From NCBI RefSeq assembly GCF_008245225.1, contig NZ_VTAW01000006.1, forward strand, positions 1-64,000: a stretch of DNA of 64,000 nucleotides, in the 5' to 3' direction. The translations under genes and the position numbers were made by a program. The notes beneath the pieces are model-generated. The model ran no database searches. It had not been told where the DNA came from and worked only from the letters and a program-made list of their open reading frames with translations. The stretch is from Natrialba swarupiae (GTDB taxonomy: Archaea > Halobacteriota > Halobacteria > Halobacteriales > Natrialbaceae). Position 1 is the first letter of the stretch, and every line of letters starts with the position of its first letter. Positions 1 to 8,074 of this stretch are shown here, piece by piece.

Positions 1-187
1 CCTCCTCATTCCTCTCAAAAAGATGCCTCGATAAGTCGCCGCTGTCACGTGGTTTCTCGCTTAGCTAAAGACGGATAGTGAACAAGAACAAGTCGTACAC
101 CGTCACTTCACACTCTCTCAAATCGAAGACCTCAGAGACGCCGCACACAGCCGAGAATCACGATATGACACGTCCCTTCGGGACGAA

Positions 188-700
188 GTGTTCGTCACAA
201 TCTCCGCAGACCTTGGAACGAGACCGAGAGAAACCATCCGACTCACACGGCACATGTTTGACCTCGATTCAGGGGAAGTCACGATTCCGGCAGGGGTTCA
301 AAAAGAGTATCCTGTGGAAAACAAGTCTCCCCGGGCAGCGACTCTACGACTGGACCCTTACGGGCATTTCAATACAACACGGTTGCTACGGATGTATTTC
401 AGCGAATTAGAGGAAGCTGGAGAAGACTACCTGTTCCCAAGTCGCCAAGGAGGGCATATCAACACTAACAGCGCCAGAAACATCACTGAAAGGCTGGCCA
501 TTGAGGGCGATGTTTGTCCCAAAAGAACCGATGGAAAGCCGTCAGAGTTCGAAGAAGCTCATCCACATGCTTTCAGGCACTCCGTGGCGAACTACATGCT
601 GGCAGACCCAGACACCCGATTAATCGACGTACGAAACCGACTCCGACACCGCTCGATTACGACGACCGAGAGAGTCTATGAACACTACCAGCGTCGGTGA
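188..700 (+). CDS. Tyrosine recombinase (integrase), catalytic half; N-terminal part missing
   Basis: Catalytic domain of a tyrosine site-specific recombinase, the class that integrates and excises islands and proviruses. Visible catalytic residues: Arg in GTRPRE (about residue 12), HAFRH (H127, R130), a second His in LRHRS (H154) and the nucleophile Tyr in ERVYEHY (Y164). At 170 residues it is about half the usual length of haloarchaeal integrases; the N-terminal SAM-like DNA-binding domain is absent. The frame stays open and recombinase-like back to about base 65, but in-frame stops lie at 32-34 and 62-64 and the only usable start is the GTG at 188. It is therefore either a decayed integrase or one whose 5' half lies outside the window in another frame. 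Its position near a tRNA fits an integrated element. Confidence 0.75.
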   Translation: MFVTISADLGTRPRETIRLTRHMFDLDSGEVTIPAGVQKEYPVENKSPRAATLRLDPYGHFNTTRLLRMYFSELEEAGEDYLFPSRQGGHINTNSARNITERLAIEGDVCPKRTDGKPSEFEEAHPHAFRHSVANYMLADPDTRLIDVRNRLRHRSITTTERVYEHYQRR

Positions 701-722
701 CTCCCAACACCCCTTTTCTCAG

Positions 723-989
723 CTAATTCGAGTCAAACCCATCCAAGTCAAGAGATTCCCCTTCGAGCTTGATGCTCCACGCTGCTATGTACCCAACGTA
801 ACCATTGTATGTATTTCCGGGTGCGTTGGGTTCCTGTTTCTCAAAGCTCTCTCGAAGTCTACCCTCATGCTCTGTTTTCAGATGCTGTTTTCCTCGCTCT
901 TTCATGTCGCCTTCATCTCTAATATCGCTGTTTTCTGATTGCTTTATTTGAACTTCACAGTGAGGACAATCGAATACTCTGTCTCCCAT
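723..989 (-). CDS. Small zinc-finger-like hypothetical protein
   Basis: Unrecognised 88-residue protein. The N-terminus carries a Cys-Pro-His-Cys pair (FDCPHCEV), followed about 30 residues later by two histidines in HLKTEH, an arrangement that could bind one zinc ion in a C2H2-like knuckle. The C-terminal half ends in an acidic tail. The ATG at 989 was preferred over one 36 nt upstream because a TATA box lies 26 nt before it, as expected for a leaderless transcript. Codon use is more AT-rich than in the chromosome to the right of the tRNA, fitting an acquired element. DNA binding is possible but not shown. Confidence 0.5.
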   Translation of the reverse strand: MGDRVFDCPHCEVQIKQSENSDIRDEGDMKERGKQHLKTEHEGRLRESFEKQEPNAPGNTYNGYVGYIAAWSIKLEGESLDLDGFDSN

Positions 990-1014
990 GCTCGCATAAT
1001 GCGTATTCAGGAGA

Positions 1015-1020
1015 CTTATA
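1015..1020 (-). promoter_or_regulatory. TATA box of the zinc-finger-like gene
   Basis: TATAAG on the minus strand, 26 nt upstream of the ATG at 989. This spacing places the transcription start at or next to the start codon (leaderless). The surrounding GTATAAGT is shared with the promoter of the 1672-1887 gene. Confidence 0.5.
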
Positions 1021-1067
1021 CACACGAAATTATTGCGAAGGAGAGGTAGTGGAAACCACTACGTCAG

Positions 1068-1517
1068 TTATCGATGAGCCTGCGGATTATGATTATCAAA
1101 CCGTGCGTCAGCGGGTCGCTTAGGTGGCGTCGGAGGTGTCCACTCATAATCCTCGACATCCTCGTCTTTCATTTGTAACGCTGCTGCTAATAACTTCTCA
1201 GTATTGTTCTCCCCATAGTCATTTGCATACAACACATGGTACTTCTTCCCATCATCAGCAGTCACCACTTCTTTTCCTTCACAACTCCATGGCAATTCCT
1301 CAGGGTGTAGCCGCCAAAGTCCGCTATCCGTATTGGGACTGGTTGAAACGTAAATATACTGGTCTGGGTCATTGTAATCCTCAAATCGATAATAGAGTTT
1401 TGTCCGAGGGCCTAAATCCCAGAGCTTGAATATACCATTATCCCACCATAATTTCTCATACAATCCATCATTCGATTTTAACTCGCTCAGGTCAAGTGTA
1501 TCAATTATCTCTACCAT
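1068..1517 (-). CDS. Hypothetical protein of the tRNA-adjacent element
   Basis: Unrecognised 149-residue soluble protein. It is rich in Asp, Tyr and Trp, with aromatic stretches such as KLWWDNGIFKLWDLG and a Pro-rich C-terminus (WTPPTPPKRP). No membrane segment or known catalytic motif was seen. A longer in-frame start at 1625 exists, but the ATG at 1517 was chosen because a strong ATTTAAAT TATA box sits 24 nt upstream. AT-rich codons (AAA, TAT, AAT) contrast with the GC-ending codons of genes beyond the tRNA, which supports horizontal acquisition. Probably cargo or accessory gene of the integrated element; function unknown. Confidence 0.55.
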   Translation of the reverse strand: MVEIIDTLDLSELKSNDGLYEKLWWDNGIFKLWDLGPRTKLYYRFEDYNDPDQYIYVSTSPNTDSGLWRLHPEELPWSCEGKEVVTADDGKKYHVLYANDYGENNTEKLLAAALQMKDEDVEDYEWTPPTPPKRPADARFDNHNPQAHR

Positions 1518-1540
1518 GCAAATTTTGGTCCGGGATTTGT

Positions 1541-1548
1541 ATTTAAAT
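1541..1548 (-). promoter_or_regulatory. TATA box (ATTTAAAT)
   Basis: Canonical haloarchaeal TATA element 24 nt before the ATG of the 149-residue hypothetical gene. It decides that start codon over the upstream in-frame alternative. Confidence 0.55.
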
Positions 1549-1671
1549 GCTTTTCGACGGAAATAGTATGAACACAATACAGTAGACGGAAGAATCAAAC
1601 ACTTGTCCGTATCGTCACAGCACAAAATACGCCATGAATAGTTAAAATAACAACACTAATCAGGAATCACG

Positions 1672-1887
1672 TTACCTGTACACCCCGTCATCGTCCTGTC
1701 GCAGAGTAATCGCATCGCCCTGAATCGAAACTGAATCCGCAGCGAGCGCACTAAACTGACGATTAGCGATATCCATCACATCCTCCGTTGCATCCTCGCT
1801 CGTCCCCGTGACCGAGACCTCTATACCAGACGGAGTTTGTTTGATAGTGACCTCGGGTTCGTCATCTCCGCCGAGCAATCCAAACAT
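1672..1887 (-). CDS. Small acidic hypothetical protein
   Basis: Unrecognised 71-residue acidic protein. It opens with a hydrophobic MFGLLGG, then two short segments predicted to be beta-rich around an acidic middle (SEDATEDVMDIAN). No Cys, no transmembrane helix. TATAAG lies 28 nt upstream of the ATG in nearly the same context as the promoter of the zinc-finger-like gene, suggesting common control of the element's genes. Last gene before the tRNA; role unknown. Confidence 0.5.
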   Translation of the reverse strand: MFGLLGGDDEPEVTIKQTPSGIEVSVTGTSEDATEDVMDIANRQFSALAADSVSIQGDAITLRQDDDGVYR

Positions 1888-1914
1888 GACACTCCAATAT
1901 GGTACGCAGAGAAA

Positions 1915-1920
1915 CTTATA
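1915..1920 (-). promoter_or_regulatory. TATA box of the 71-residue gene
   Basis: TATAAG on the minus strand, 28 nt upstream of the ATG at 1887. The GTATAAGT context matches that before the gene starting at 989. The stretch from here to the tRNA (1921-2115) shows no gene. Confidence 0.5.
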
Positions 1921-2115
1921 CGGGCGAAAATATTGAACAGGAACTTCGACTGGAATATATTCGAAAGCTTATGGCGCAGTAACACGTCGTATCCAATGGA
2001 ATCGCCATACGGGTCGGAGGAGGCACCACGGAGTGTAAGAACTCACTGCGATTCGAGGGTAAAAATCAGCCTGAAACCCATGCCCTCATGCGAATTCAGA
2101 GCATGGCTGCGGTGA

Positions 2116-2189
2116 TGGGCTCGGGCGGGTTCGAACCACCGACCTCGGCCTTGTAAAGGCCGCGTCATAACCAGCTAGACCACGAGCCC
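2116..2189 (-). tRNA. tRNA-Val (anticodon TAC)
   Basis: The minus strand folds into a full cloverleaf: acceptor GGGCTCG pairs with CGAGCCC before discriminator A, D arm with TCTAGCTGGTTATGA, anticodon stem CGGCC/GGCCG around the loop TTTACAA (anticodon TAC, reading GTA), and T arm GGTGGTTCGAACCCGCC. No intron; CCA is not encoded. The 3' end faces the recombinase and the low-GC genes to its left, the usual arrangement when a tRNA 3' end is an integration site. No second copy of the 3' end was seen inside the window. Confidence 0.92.
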
Positions 2190-2250
2190 GTACGCGAACG
2201 GAAACGCCCCGTCCGAATAACCTTTACTTTCTCGAACCGCACGACGTGAC

Positions 2251-2742
2251 ATGACCGCGGAGCGCATCTGGAAGGGACTTCTCGCCGTCGCTGCGCTCGT
2301 GATCGTCGGATTCGTGCTCGTTCAGGCCGGGGTCGTTTCTGCCCCCTGGGCTCAGGATCAGGCGGTCGTCCACGTCCTCGACAACGACGGCGAGCCGAAA
2401 GCCACCGTCGACGTCGAGGTCGCCGACACTGTCGAACAGCGGTACACCGGGCTGAGCGACCACGACTCCCTCGAGGACGGCGACGGAATGTTGTTCGTCC
2501 ACGCCACGGAGGGCGATCGGACGTACGTAATGCGCGAGATGGACTTCGACATCGACATCGTCTTTATCGGCGCCGACCGCGAGATCACGTCGATCGAACA
2601 CGCCCGCGCGCCAGAACCCGACGAGGACGGCGAGGAGTTGCGCCACTCCGGTCGAGCGAAGTGGGTACTCGAGGTGCCCCGCGGCTACACGAACGAGACG
2701 GGAATCGACGTCGGCGACGAGATCGTGATCGACGCCGACTGA
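2251..2742 (+). CDS. DUF192 family protein, membrane-anchored
   Basis: 163-residue protein. An N-terminal hydrophobic helix (about residues 8-30, possibly an uncleaved signal anchor) is followed by a DUF192 (COG1430) domain. Hallmarks are EVADTVEQRYTGLS near residue 55, the MLFVHA turn, the MREMDFDIDIVFI segment, and the VLEVPRG near the end. DUF192 proteins are small extracytoplasmic beta-rich proteins of unknown biochemical role, so this one is probably on the outside of the membrane. Length fits the family. Gene stands alone, first after the tRNA. Confidence 0.8.
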   Translation: MTAERIWKGLLAVAALVIVGFVLVQAGVVSAPWAQDQAVVHVLDNDGEPKATVDVEVADTVEQRYTGLSDHDSLEDGDGMLFVHATEGDRTYVMREMDFDIDIVFIGADREITSIEHARAPEPDEDGEELRHSGRAKWVLEVPRGYTNETGIDVGDEIVIDAD

Positions 2743-2825
2743 CCTGCAGTGTCGACTCTCAGCGGCAACGATATATTTCGATTCGTAGCAAACCCTTATT
2801 GGCGACGCTCCCGGAGCCGGACGTA

Positions 2826-4868
2826 ATGAGCGGCGTCGACTGGGACGAAGACGACCCCTTCGAGGAACAACGCGAGCAGGTCGAGAGCCCGATGCGGCGG
2901 TTGATCGTCGAGTACGGTCGTCCCTACTGGTTCGCGGTGAGCGTCGGACTCGTCGGGAGCGTCCTCGCCCGCGCGCTCGATCTGCTCCCGGCGCTGTTGC
3001 TCGCGGTGGCGATCGACGCGATCTTTTACGACGCCGCGTTCGCCGAACAGGTCCCGCTGTCGGCGTTGCCGGAGGCGTGGCTGCCGGCGACACAGGACGG
3101 TCAGTTCTGGTTCGTCGTCACCGCGATCGCGGCCTCGTTTGCGTTCGGCGCGGTCTTTCACTGGATACGCAACTGGGGGTTCAACGCGTTCTCCCAGAGC
3201 GTCCAACACGACGTCCGAACGGCCACCTACGACAAGATGCAGCGACTCGACATGGAGTTTTTCGCGAACAAGCAGACCGGCGAGATGATGTCGGTCCTGA
3301 GCAACGACGTCAACCAGCTCGAGCGGTTTCTCAACGAAGGGATGAACTCCGCGACGCGGCTCATCGTCATGGTCGTCGGGATCACGTTCCTGCTGTTCTG
3401 GCTCGAGCCCCAACTGGCGCTGGTCTCGCTGGCACCCGTGCCGTTGATCGCGATCTTCACCTACCTCTTCGTCAAGAAAATCCAGCCAAAGTACGCCGCC
3501 GTCCGCTCGTCGGTCGGGAAGGTGAACTCGCGACTCGAGAACAACTTAGGTGGGATCAACGTCATCAAGTCCTCGAACACCGAGGGGTTCGAATCCGGCC
3601 GCGTCGAGGACGTCTCCCGGAAGTACTACGACACGAACTGGGAGGCCATCTGGCTGCGGATCAAGTTCTTCCCCGGGTTGCAACTGATCTCGGGGATCGG
3701 GTTCGTCCTCACGTTCCTCGTCGGCGGCTACTGGGTGTTCACGGGGAGCGGTCCCGGGCCGATCACGGGTGAACTCGCCATCGGGACGTTCGTCGTCTTC
3801 ATCATGTACACCCAGCAACTCGTCTGGCCCATGGCCCAGTTCGGTCAGGTCATCAACATGTACCAGCGCGCCGAGGCCTCGAGCGAACGGATCTTTGGAT
3901 TGATGGACGAGACCGGCCGAATCGAGCGCGACGAGGACGCCGACGATCTCGAGGTCCGCGAGGGGCGAGTCGAGTACGATCACGTGAGTTTCAGCTACGA
4001 CGACGAGTCGGCCGCCGCCGACGAATCCGCCTCTGCGACCGAATCGGCTTCTGGGGAAAATTCGAGCGCTACCGAGACGTGGGGTAGATCCGACCCGCAC
4101 CCGGCCGATCGGATCATCGACGACGTCTCCTTCGCGGTCGACGGCGGCGACACCGTTGCGCTCGTCGGGCCGACCGGCGCCGGCAAGTCGACGGTTCTCA
4201 AACTTCTGCTCCGGCTCTACGACGTCGACGACGGCGAGATCAGAATCGACGGCCAGGACGTCCGCGACGTCTCGCTCTCGAGTCTTCGCCGTGCGATGGG
4301 CTACGTGGGCCAGGAGTCGTATCTCTTCTACGGCACTGTCGAGGAGAACATCACCTACGGTACGTTCGACGCGAGCCGCGAGGAGATCGTCGCGGCCGCG
4401 AAAGCCGCGGAGGCCCACGAGTTCATCCAGAACCTACCCGAGGGCTACGACACGATGGTCGGTGAACGCGGCGTCAAACTCTCCGGTGGGCAGCGCCAGC
4501 GCGTCGCCATCGCCCGCGCCGTGCTCAAAGATCCCGACATTCTCGTGCTGGACGAGGCGACCAGCGACGTCGACACCGAGACCGAGATGCTCATCCAGCG
4601 CTCGATCGACGACCTGACCGAGGACCGGACGACGTTCGCCATCGCCCACCGCCTCTCGACGATCAAAGACGCCGACCAGATCCTGGTGCTCGAGGACGGC
4701 TCCATCGTCGAACGCGGCACCCACGAGCAACTGCTCGAGAACGGAGGGCTCTACTCGCACCTCTGGGGCGTCCAGGCGGGGGAGATCGACGAACTCCCAC
4801 AGGAGTTCGTCGAACGGGCACAGAAACGACAGGCTCGAACTGAAGTCGACGCCGATGTCGACGATTGA
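2826..4868 (+). CDS. ABC transporter, fused permease and ATPase (exporter type)
   Basis: 680-residue half-transporter of the ABC exporter (MsbA/MdlB) class, expected to dimerise in the membrane and export lipids, drugs or peptides. The N-terminal type-I exporter membrane domain has about six helices between residues 35 and 345. The ATPase follows, with Walker A GPTGAGKST near residue 448, signature LSGGQRQR, Walker B ILVLDEATSD and a switch His in AIAHRLST. A Ser/Ala/Glu-rich insert of about 35 residues (ESASATESASGEN) separates the first NBD strand from the rest, a feature often seen as an acidic insertion in haloarchaea. The ATG at 2826 was chosen over the longer open frame because the upstream part is Arg-rich, non-coding-like sequence. 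Substrate unknown. Confidence 0.88.
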   Translation: MSGVDWDEDDPFEEQREQVESPMRRLIVEYGRPYWFAVSVGLVGSVLARALDLLPALLLAVAIDAIFYDAAFAEQVPLSALPEAWLPATQDGQFWFVVTAIAASFAFGAVFHWIRNWGFNAFSQSVQHDVRTATYDKMQRLDMEFFANKQTGEMMSVLSNDVNQLERFLNEGMNSATRLIVMVVGITFLLFWLEPQLALVSLAPVPLIAIFTYLFVKKIQPKYAAVRSSVGKVNSRLENNLGGINVIKSSNTEGFESGRVEDVSRKYYDTNWEAIWLRIKFFPGLQLISGIGFVLTFLVGGYWVFTGSGPGPITGELAIGTFVVFIMYTQQLVWPMAQFGQVINMYQRAEASSERIFGLMDETGRIERDEDADDLEVREGRVEYDHVSFSYDDESAAADESASATESASGENSSATETWGRSDPHPADRIIDDVSFAVDGGDTVALVGPTGAGKSTVLKLLLRLYDVDDGEIRIDGQDVRDVSLSSLRRAMGYVGQESYLFYGTVEENITYGTFDASREEIVAAAKAAEAHEFIQNLPEGYDTMVGERGVKLSGGQRQRVAIARAVLKDPDILVLDEATSDVDTETEMLIQRSIDDLTEDRTTFAIAHRLSTIKDADQILVLEDGSIVERGTHEQLLENGGLYSHLWGVQAGEIDELPQEFVERAQKRQARTEVDADVDD

Positions 4869-4880
4869 CGGAACAAACTC

Positions 4881-4896
4881 ACAGTGAACCGTATCA
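4881..4896 (-). repeat. Possible solo end of the 82-bp inverted-repeat family
   Basis: On the minus strand this reads TGATACGGTTCACTGT, matching the terminal motif of the elements at 34565 and 42572 except for two bases in the distal half. The TGA is used as the stop codon of the DUF5789 gene, as happens for the element at 34565. No opposite arm was seen nearby, so it is a remnant at best. Confidence 0.35.
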
Positions 4897-5238
4897 GAAG
4901 GACTCCTGTTCGCGCTGTCCGTCTTGATCCGGCGCTCCCTCGTCCTGTCGTTTCTCGCCCGTCGCGGGCGGCGTTCGATCGCTGTAGTTCTTGCGTCCGA
5001 TCGCCGAGTCGCCGACCATATTCATGACCGCTCCCTCGAGTTCGTCGAGGGATCGATACTCGTCCTCGTTCAGCGGCTCGAGCAGTTCCTCCAGCGTCGC
5101 GGTCTCATCCCCCATCTCTACCTCCTCGTCGCCGTGCTCGTCGAACAGTTCGTCCTGGCTGATGGGGAACTCCTGGCTCTCGAGTGAGTCCCGAAGATCG
5201 CCGAGTTCGACGCCCAGTTCGCGGTCGTCGTCGGTCAT
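4894..5238 (-). CDS. DUF5789 family protein
   Basis: 114-residue, strongly acidic haloarchaeal protein of uncharacterised function. Matches the DUF5789 pattern as recalled: ELGDLRDSLESQEFPISQDEL near the N-terminus, a central segment around EEYRSLDELEGAVMNMVGDSAIGRKNYSDR, and a disordered Gln/Asp-rich tail. The family is small and cytoplasmic; its occurrence next to unrelated genes gives no functional hint. Converges with the ABC exporter; 25 nt separate the two stop codons. Confidence 0.7.
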   Translation of the reverse strand: MTDDDRELGVELGDLRDSLESQEFPISQDELFDEHGDEEVEMGDETATLEELLEPLNEDEYRSLDELEGAVMNMVGDSAIGRKNYSDRTPPATGEKRQDEGAPDQDGQREQESF

Positions 5239-5310
5239 GGCCGGGGGTTGGCCGCGAGCGCGGAAACAGGTTGACCCTGCGTGCGCCGTCTCCGGGTCAG
5301 CGGTCGGATC

Positions 5311-6234
5311 TCACCGCCCTCGGTCGACCGAGTGCGCGGAGAGGGCGACGGCGAGAACCCCGAGGAGCGCGGGCGACGCTGCCGTCGCGCCCGCCACGAC
5401 GAAACACGTGACGACGACTGCGACACCCGTCACCGCGAACGCGGCCGGCGAGCTCGCTTTCGACCCCGGATCGAATCGACGGTTCGCGACGGACCACGCG
5501 GCGAGCGCGCCGGCCGAGAGCGCGACGTACTGAAGCGCTCGCGTCGAGAAGCCGCTGGCGACGGCGGCGAGCGCCGCTAGCCCGAACGCGATCGCGAACG
5601 AGACCGTCGTGCGATCGCCGCGAGCCTGCTCGAGGAGCCATCCGACTCCCGCGAGATAGCCGACCCCGACTGCGATCCCGGCGACGACGTCGAGCGGATA
5701 GTGGACGGCGACGACGAGCCGGGAGAGACTCACTGCGAGGACGACGAGCGACGCGACCGCGAGACGGAGCCGTCGGGTGCCGACGCGAGCCGAGAGCGCG
5801 ACCAGACCGTAGACGACGGTCGCCCCGGCCGCGTGACCGCTGGGGAAGGCGTAGCCGCCGATCGTCACCGACGAGACGAACCAGGGCTCGAGAGGGGCGG
5901 GGACGACGGTGGGAACCGCGACCACGACCGAGGGACGAGGGAGCGCGAAGGCGTACTTGAGGACGATCACCGCCGACAGCCCGCCGACGGCGAGGCCGAG
6001 AACCCACGGTCCGATCGGGCTGGAGCCGTCCGACGGGACAAACGGCGTCCGCCGGTCGACGGTATCGGTGCTCGTCCGTGACCTCCGTCCGCGAGCGAGT
6101 GTCCACGACGCGACGAACGCGACGGCTACCAGGACCGCGACGTCGCCGAGGCGCGTGACGAGGGCGGCGACTGCGACCGTCCACTCCGGGAGCCCGTCGA
6201 CGAGCCACTCGAGGACGACGCTGCCGCGATCCAT
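5311..6234 (-). CDS. PAP2 superfamily membrane phosphatase
   Basis: 307-residue integral membrane protein with six or more hydrophobic helices and the three PAP2 phosphatase signatures: KYAFALPRP (K-x6-RP), PSGHA with the catalytic His, and SRLVVAVHYPLD with the nucleophilic region. These enzymes remove phosphate from lipid phosphates such as phosphatidic acid, prenyl or glycosyl-lipid pyrophosphates, usually on the outer face of the membrane. The C-terminal third adds more helices (residues about 200-300), longer than a minimal PAP2 domain. Likely role is archaeal lipid or lipid-carrier recycling; exact substrate cannot be told. Confidence 0.83.
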   Translation of the reverse strand: MDRGSVVLEWLVDGLPEWTVAVAALVTRLGDVAVLVAVAFVASWTLARGRRSRTSTDTVDRRTPFVPSDGSSPIGPWVLGLAVGGLSAVIVLKYAFALPRPSVVVAVPTVVPAPLEPWFVSSVTIGGYAFPSGHAAGATVVYGLVALSARVGTRRLRLAVASLVVLAVSLSRLVVAVHYPLDVVAGIAVGVGYLAGVGWLLEQARGDRTTVSFAIAFGLAALAAVASGFSTRALQYVALSAGALAAWSVANRRFDPGSKASSPAAFAVTGVAVVVTCFVVAGATAASPALLGVLAVALSAHSVDRGR

Positions 6235-6344
6235 ACCGGTACTCCGTGACGAGGCCAGTGAAGCGTTTCGGGGACGGCCCGACCGGTACGCTCCGGCCTC
6301 CGCTCACCGACGGCTTCTTGACGACTCGGCCGGAGTACTCGCGC

Positions 6345-7082
6345 ATGGATCTGCGCGCCGCAACGTGGACGGACGTCCGCGACCTCGAGACGAACCTCGC
6401 TGTCGTCCCCGTCGGAAGTACGGAGCAACACGGCCCCCACGCGCCACTCGGAACCGACGTCCTGACCGCCGAAGCGGTCGCCGACGCTGCGCTCGAGCGG
6501 ACCGACCGCGAGGTCGTCCGCGCGCCGGCGATCCCGGTCGGGGTCGCCGAGGAACACCGGCAGTTCCCCGGTACGATGTGGGTATCGCCCGAAACCTTCC
6601 GGCGTTACGTCCGCGAATCGGTCGAGAGCCTCGCACACCACGGCTTCGACCGCGTCGTGATCGTCAACGGCCACGGCGGGAACGTCGACGCCCTCCGTGA
6701 GGTCGGCGGCCGACTCACGAGAAGCGGCGAGGCGTACGCGGTACCGTTCACCTGGTTCGAGGCGGTCGGCGACCACGGCGCCGACATGGGCCACGGCGGC
6801 CCACTGGAGACGTCGCTTCTGTGGCACTGCGCACCCGACCTCGTCGACGAAGACGGACTCGAGGCGGCGAGCGAAGGCGCTGCCGACGGCTGGGGGGAGT
6901 GGACGAGTGGGGCGAACCTGGCGTACGATTCCGCCGAGTTCTCGGAAAACGGAGTCGTCGGCGACCCGACCGACGGTGACGAGCGACGAGGCACAGAGCT
7001 ACTCGAGTTGGCGAGCGACGCGCTGGGTCGACTCCTGGAGGCGGTCGCCGAGCGGGACGTTACGCGTCCCGAGCCGCGTTGA
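6345..7082 (+). CDS. Creatininase family amidohydrolase (ArfB-like)
   Basis: 245 residues. Creatininase-fold metal-dependent amidohydrolase: STEQHGPHAPLGTD near residue 26 supplies the Glu/His/Asp metal ligands, VNGHGGN near residue 108 another, and a further HGG follows. In archaea this family includes ArfB, the formylamide hydrolase of riboflavin and F420 biosynthesis, and that role is plausible here; other members open lactam rings. The ATG at 6345 fits the start of the conserved domain; the longer frame from 6246 begins in non-conserved sequence. Diverges from the PAP2 gene with about 110 nt between. Confidence 0.75.
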   Translation: MDLRAATWTDVRDLETNLAVVPVGSTEQHGPHAPLGTDVLTAEAVADAALERTDREVVRAPAIPVGVAEEHRQFPGTMWVSPETFRRYVRESVESLAHHGFDRVVIVNGHGGNVDALREVGGRLTRSGEAYAVPFTWFEAVGDHGADMGHGGPLETSLLWHCAPDLVDEDGLEAASEGAADGWGEWTSGANLAYDSAEFSENGVVGDPTDGDERRGTELLELASDALGRLLEAVAERDVTRPEPR

Positions 7083-7111
7083 CCGATCGTTCGTGTCGAA
7101 TACCGGAGAGG

Positions 7112-7546
7112 TCACTCCTCGTCTTCGGCGTCTTCGTCCCCGTCGTCGGCCTCGTCGGCACCGGCGTCCGCGAGGGTGCTCTTGAGCGCCGGGATCGTCG
7201 AGGTGAGGTCACTCACCTGCTCGCTCGCGTCGGCGATATCCGTGATCGCGTCCTCGAGGTCGGTGATCTCCTCCTCTAAGTCCGCGGCGTCGTCGAAGGC
7301 GTCGGCGCGCTGGCCCATCGTGAACCACTTCTTGGCGTCCCGGAGGTGGTCCTCGGCGTCACCGACGTCCAGCGCAGAGTTGAGCCCGTTCAACACGCCC
7401 AACACGTTGTCCGCGTCAGTTTCCCAGACGTCGTCGGCCGCCGGAAGGGCGGCCCATCCCTCCTCGAGCGAGGACTCGACGTCCTCGCGCATCTCGTTGG
7501 CTGCCTCGCCGAACAGGTCGTCGTCGCCGAAGGTCGCTTGACTCAT
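7112..7546 (-). CDS. DUF5790 family protein
   Basis: 144-residue acidic protein, mostly alpha-helical with a coiled-coil-like C-terminal half (DLEEEITDLEDAITDI) and a polyacidic tail. Resembles the haloarchaeal DUF5790 family, whose members begin MSQATFGDDDLFGEAA as here. No catalytic motif. The ATG at 7546 was chosen because a TTTTAA TATA element is 26 nt upstream and the family starts here. Uncharacterised; halophile-specific. Confidence 0.72.
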   Translation of the reverse strand: MSQATFGDDDLFGEAANEMREDVESSLEEGWAALPAADDVWETDADNVLGVLNGLNSALDVGDAEDHLRDAKKWFTMGQRADAFDDAADLEEEITDLEDAITDIADASEQVSDLTSTIPALKSTLADAGADEADDGDEDAEDEE

Positions 7547-7571
7547 GGGTTGCCCTTCTCGGGGATCGAGG

Positions 7572-7577
7572 TTAAAA
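7572..7577 (-). promoter_or_regulatory. TATA-like box of the DUF5790 gene
   Basis: TTTTAA on the minus strand, 26 nt before the ATG at 7546; spacing fits a leaderless transcript. Confidence 0.4.
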
Positions 7578-7665
7578 GGTCGCCCGAAAGTGAAAGTAAA
7601 ATCGGCCTCGAGCGATTCGTTCCCGGCCGAACGAGGGATGGAATCCGAAAGGGACGTCGTGAGTG

Positions 7666-7953
7666 TCACGAACCGATGCGCAGTGCCGAGGACATCTGTG
7701 AACCGATGTCGAACGCGGTGACGTATCGACGCAGAACGACACTCGACGTCGACCGGCATTCGGACGAACGACGGTTCGAGAAACTCGAGGACGCGTAACA
7801 GGGGAACAGCGAGACCAGTTCGAAGAAGACGCACGTACCGACTCCGGTGATTCCAGCGGCGGCGACGAGCGGGACGAGTAGGCGGCTGGCTCGAGTGACC
7901 GCGTCCAGCGTCGACGACACCGTATCGATCGAAAGGGCGGATTGCTGTCCCAT
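7666..7953 (-). CDS. Possible small membrane protein (doubtful)
   Basis: 95-residue frame in the otherwise unassigned stretch 7547-8074. Residues about 24-50 form one hydrophobic helix (LLVPLVAAAGITGVGTCVFF), and third positions in the first 55 codons are mostly G or C, as in real genes here. The second half loses this bias and looks non-coding. No homologue recognised and no clear TATA box upstream. May be a short membrane protein or chance; nothing else was recognised in this 530-nt region. Confidence 0.25.
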   Translation of the reverse strand: MGQQSALSIDTVSSTLDAVTRASRLLVPLVAAAGITGVGTCVFFELVSLFPCYASSSFSNRRSSECRSTSSVVLRRYVTAFDIGSQMSSALRIGS

Positions 7954-8074
7954 TCCCCGACGGCCACGTGCTCTCGCTTGAAGGTCAGTCAGACGCCCGA
8001 ATGACGTCGCCAGACGGCCCGGCCTGCCCGTAGCCGCGTCGGCTCGAAATCGGTCGTTTCACCGTCGGCGGGGA

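Noticed and set aside
1837-2115. 92-codon plus-strand open frame ending at the tRNA
   Set aside because: Overlaps the promoter and 5' end of the 71-residue gene on the other strand, has no promoter or recognisable domain.
2224-4418. Long minus-strand frames over the DUF192 and ABC exporter genes
   Set aside because: Shadows; composition is Arg/Pro-rich and the plus-strand genes carry clear motifs.
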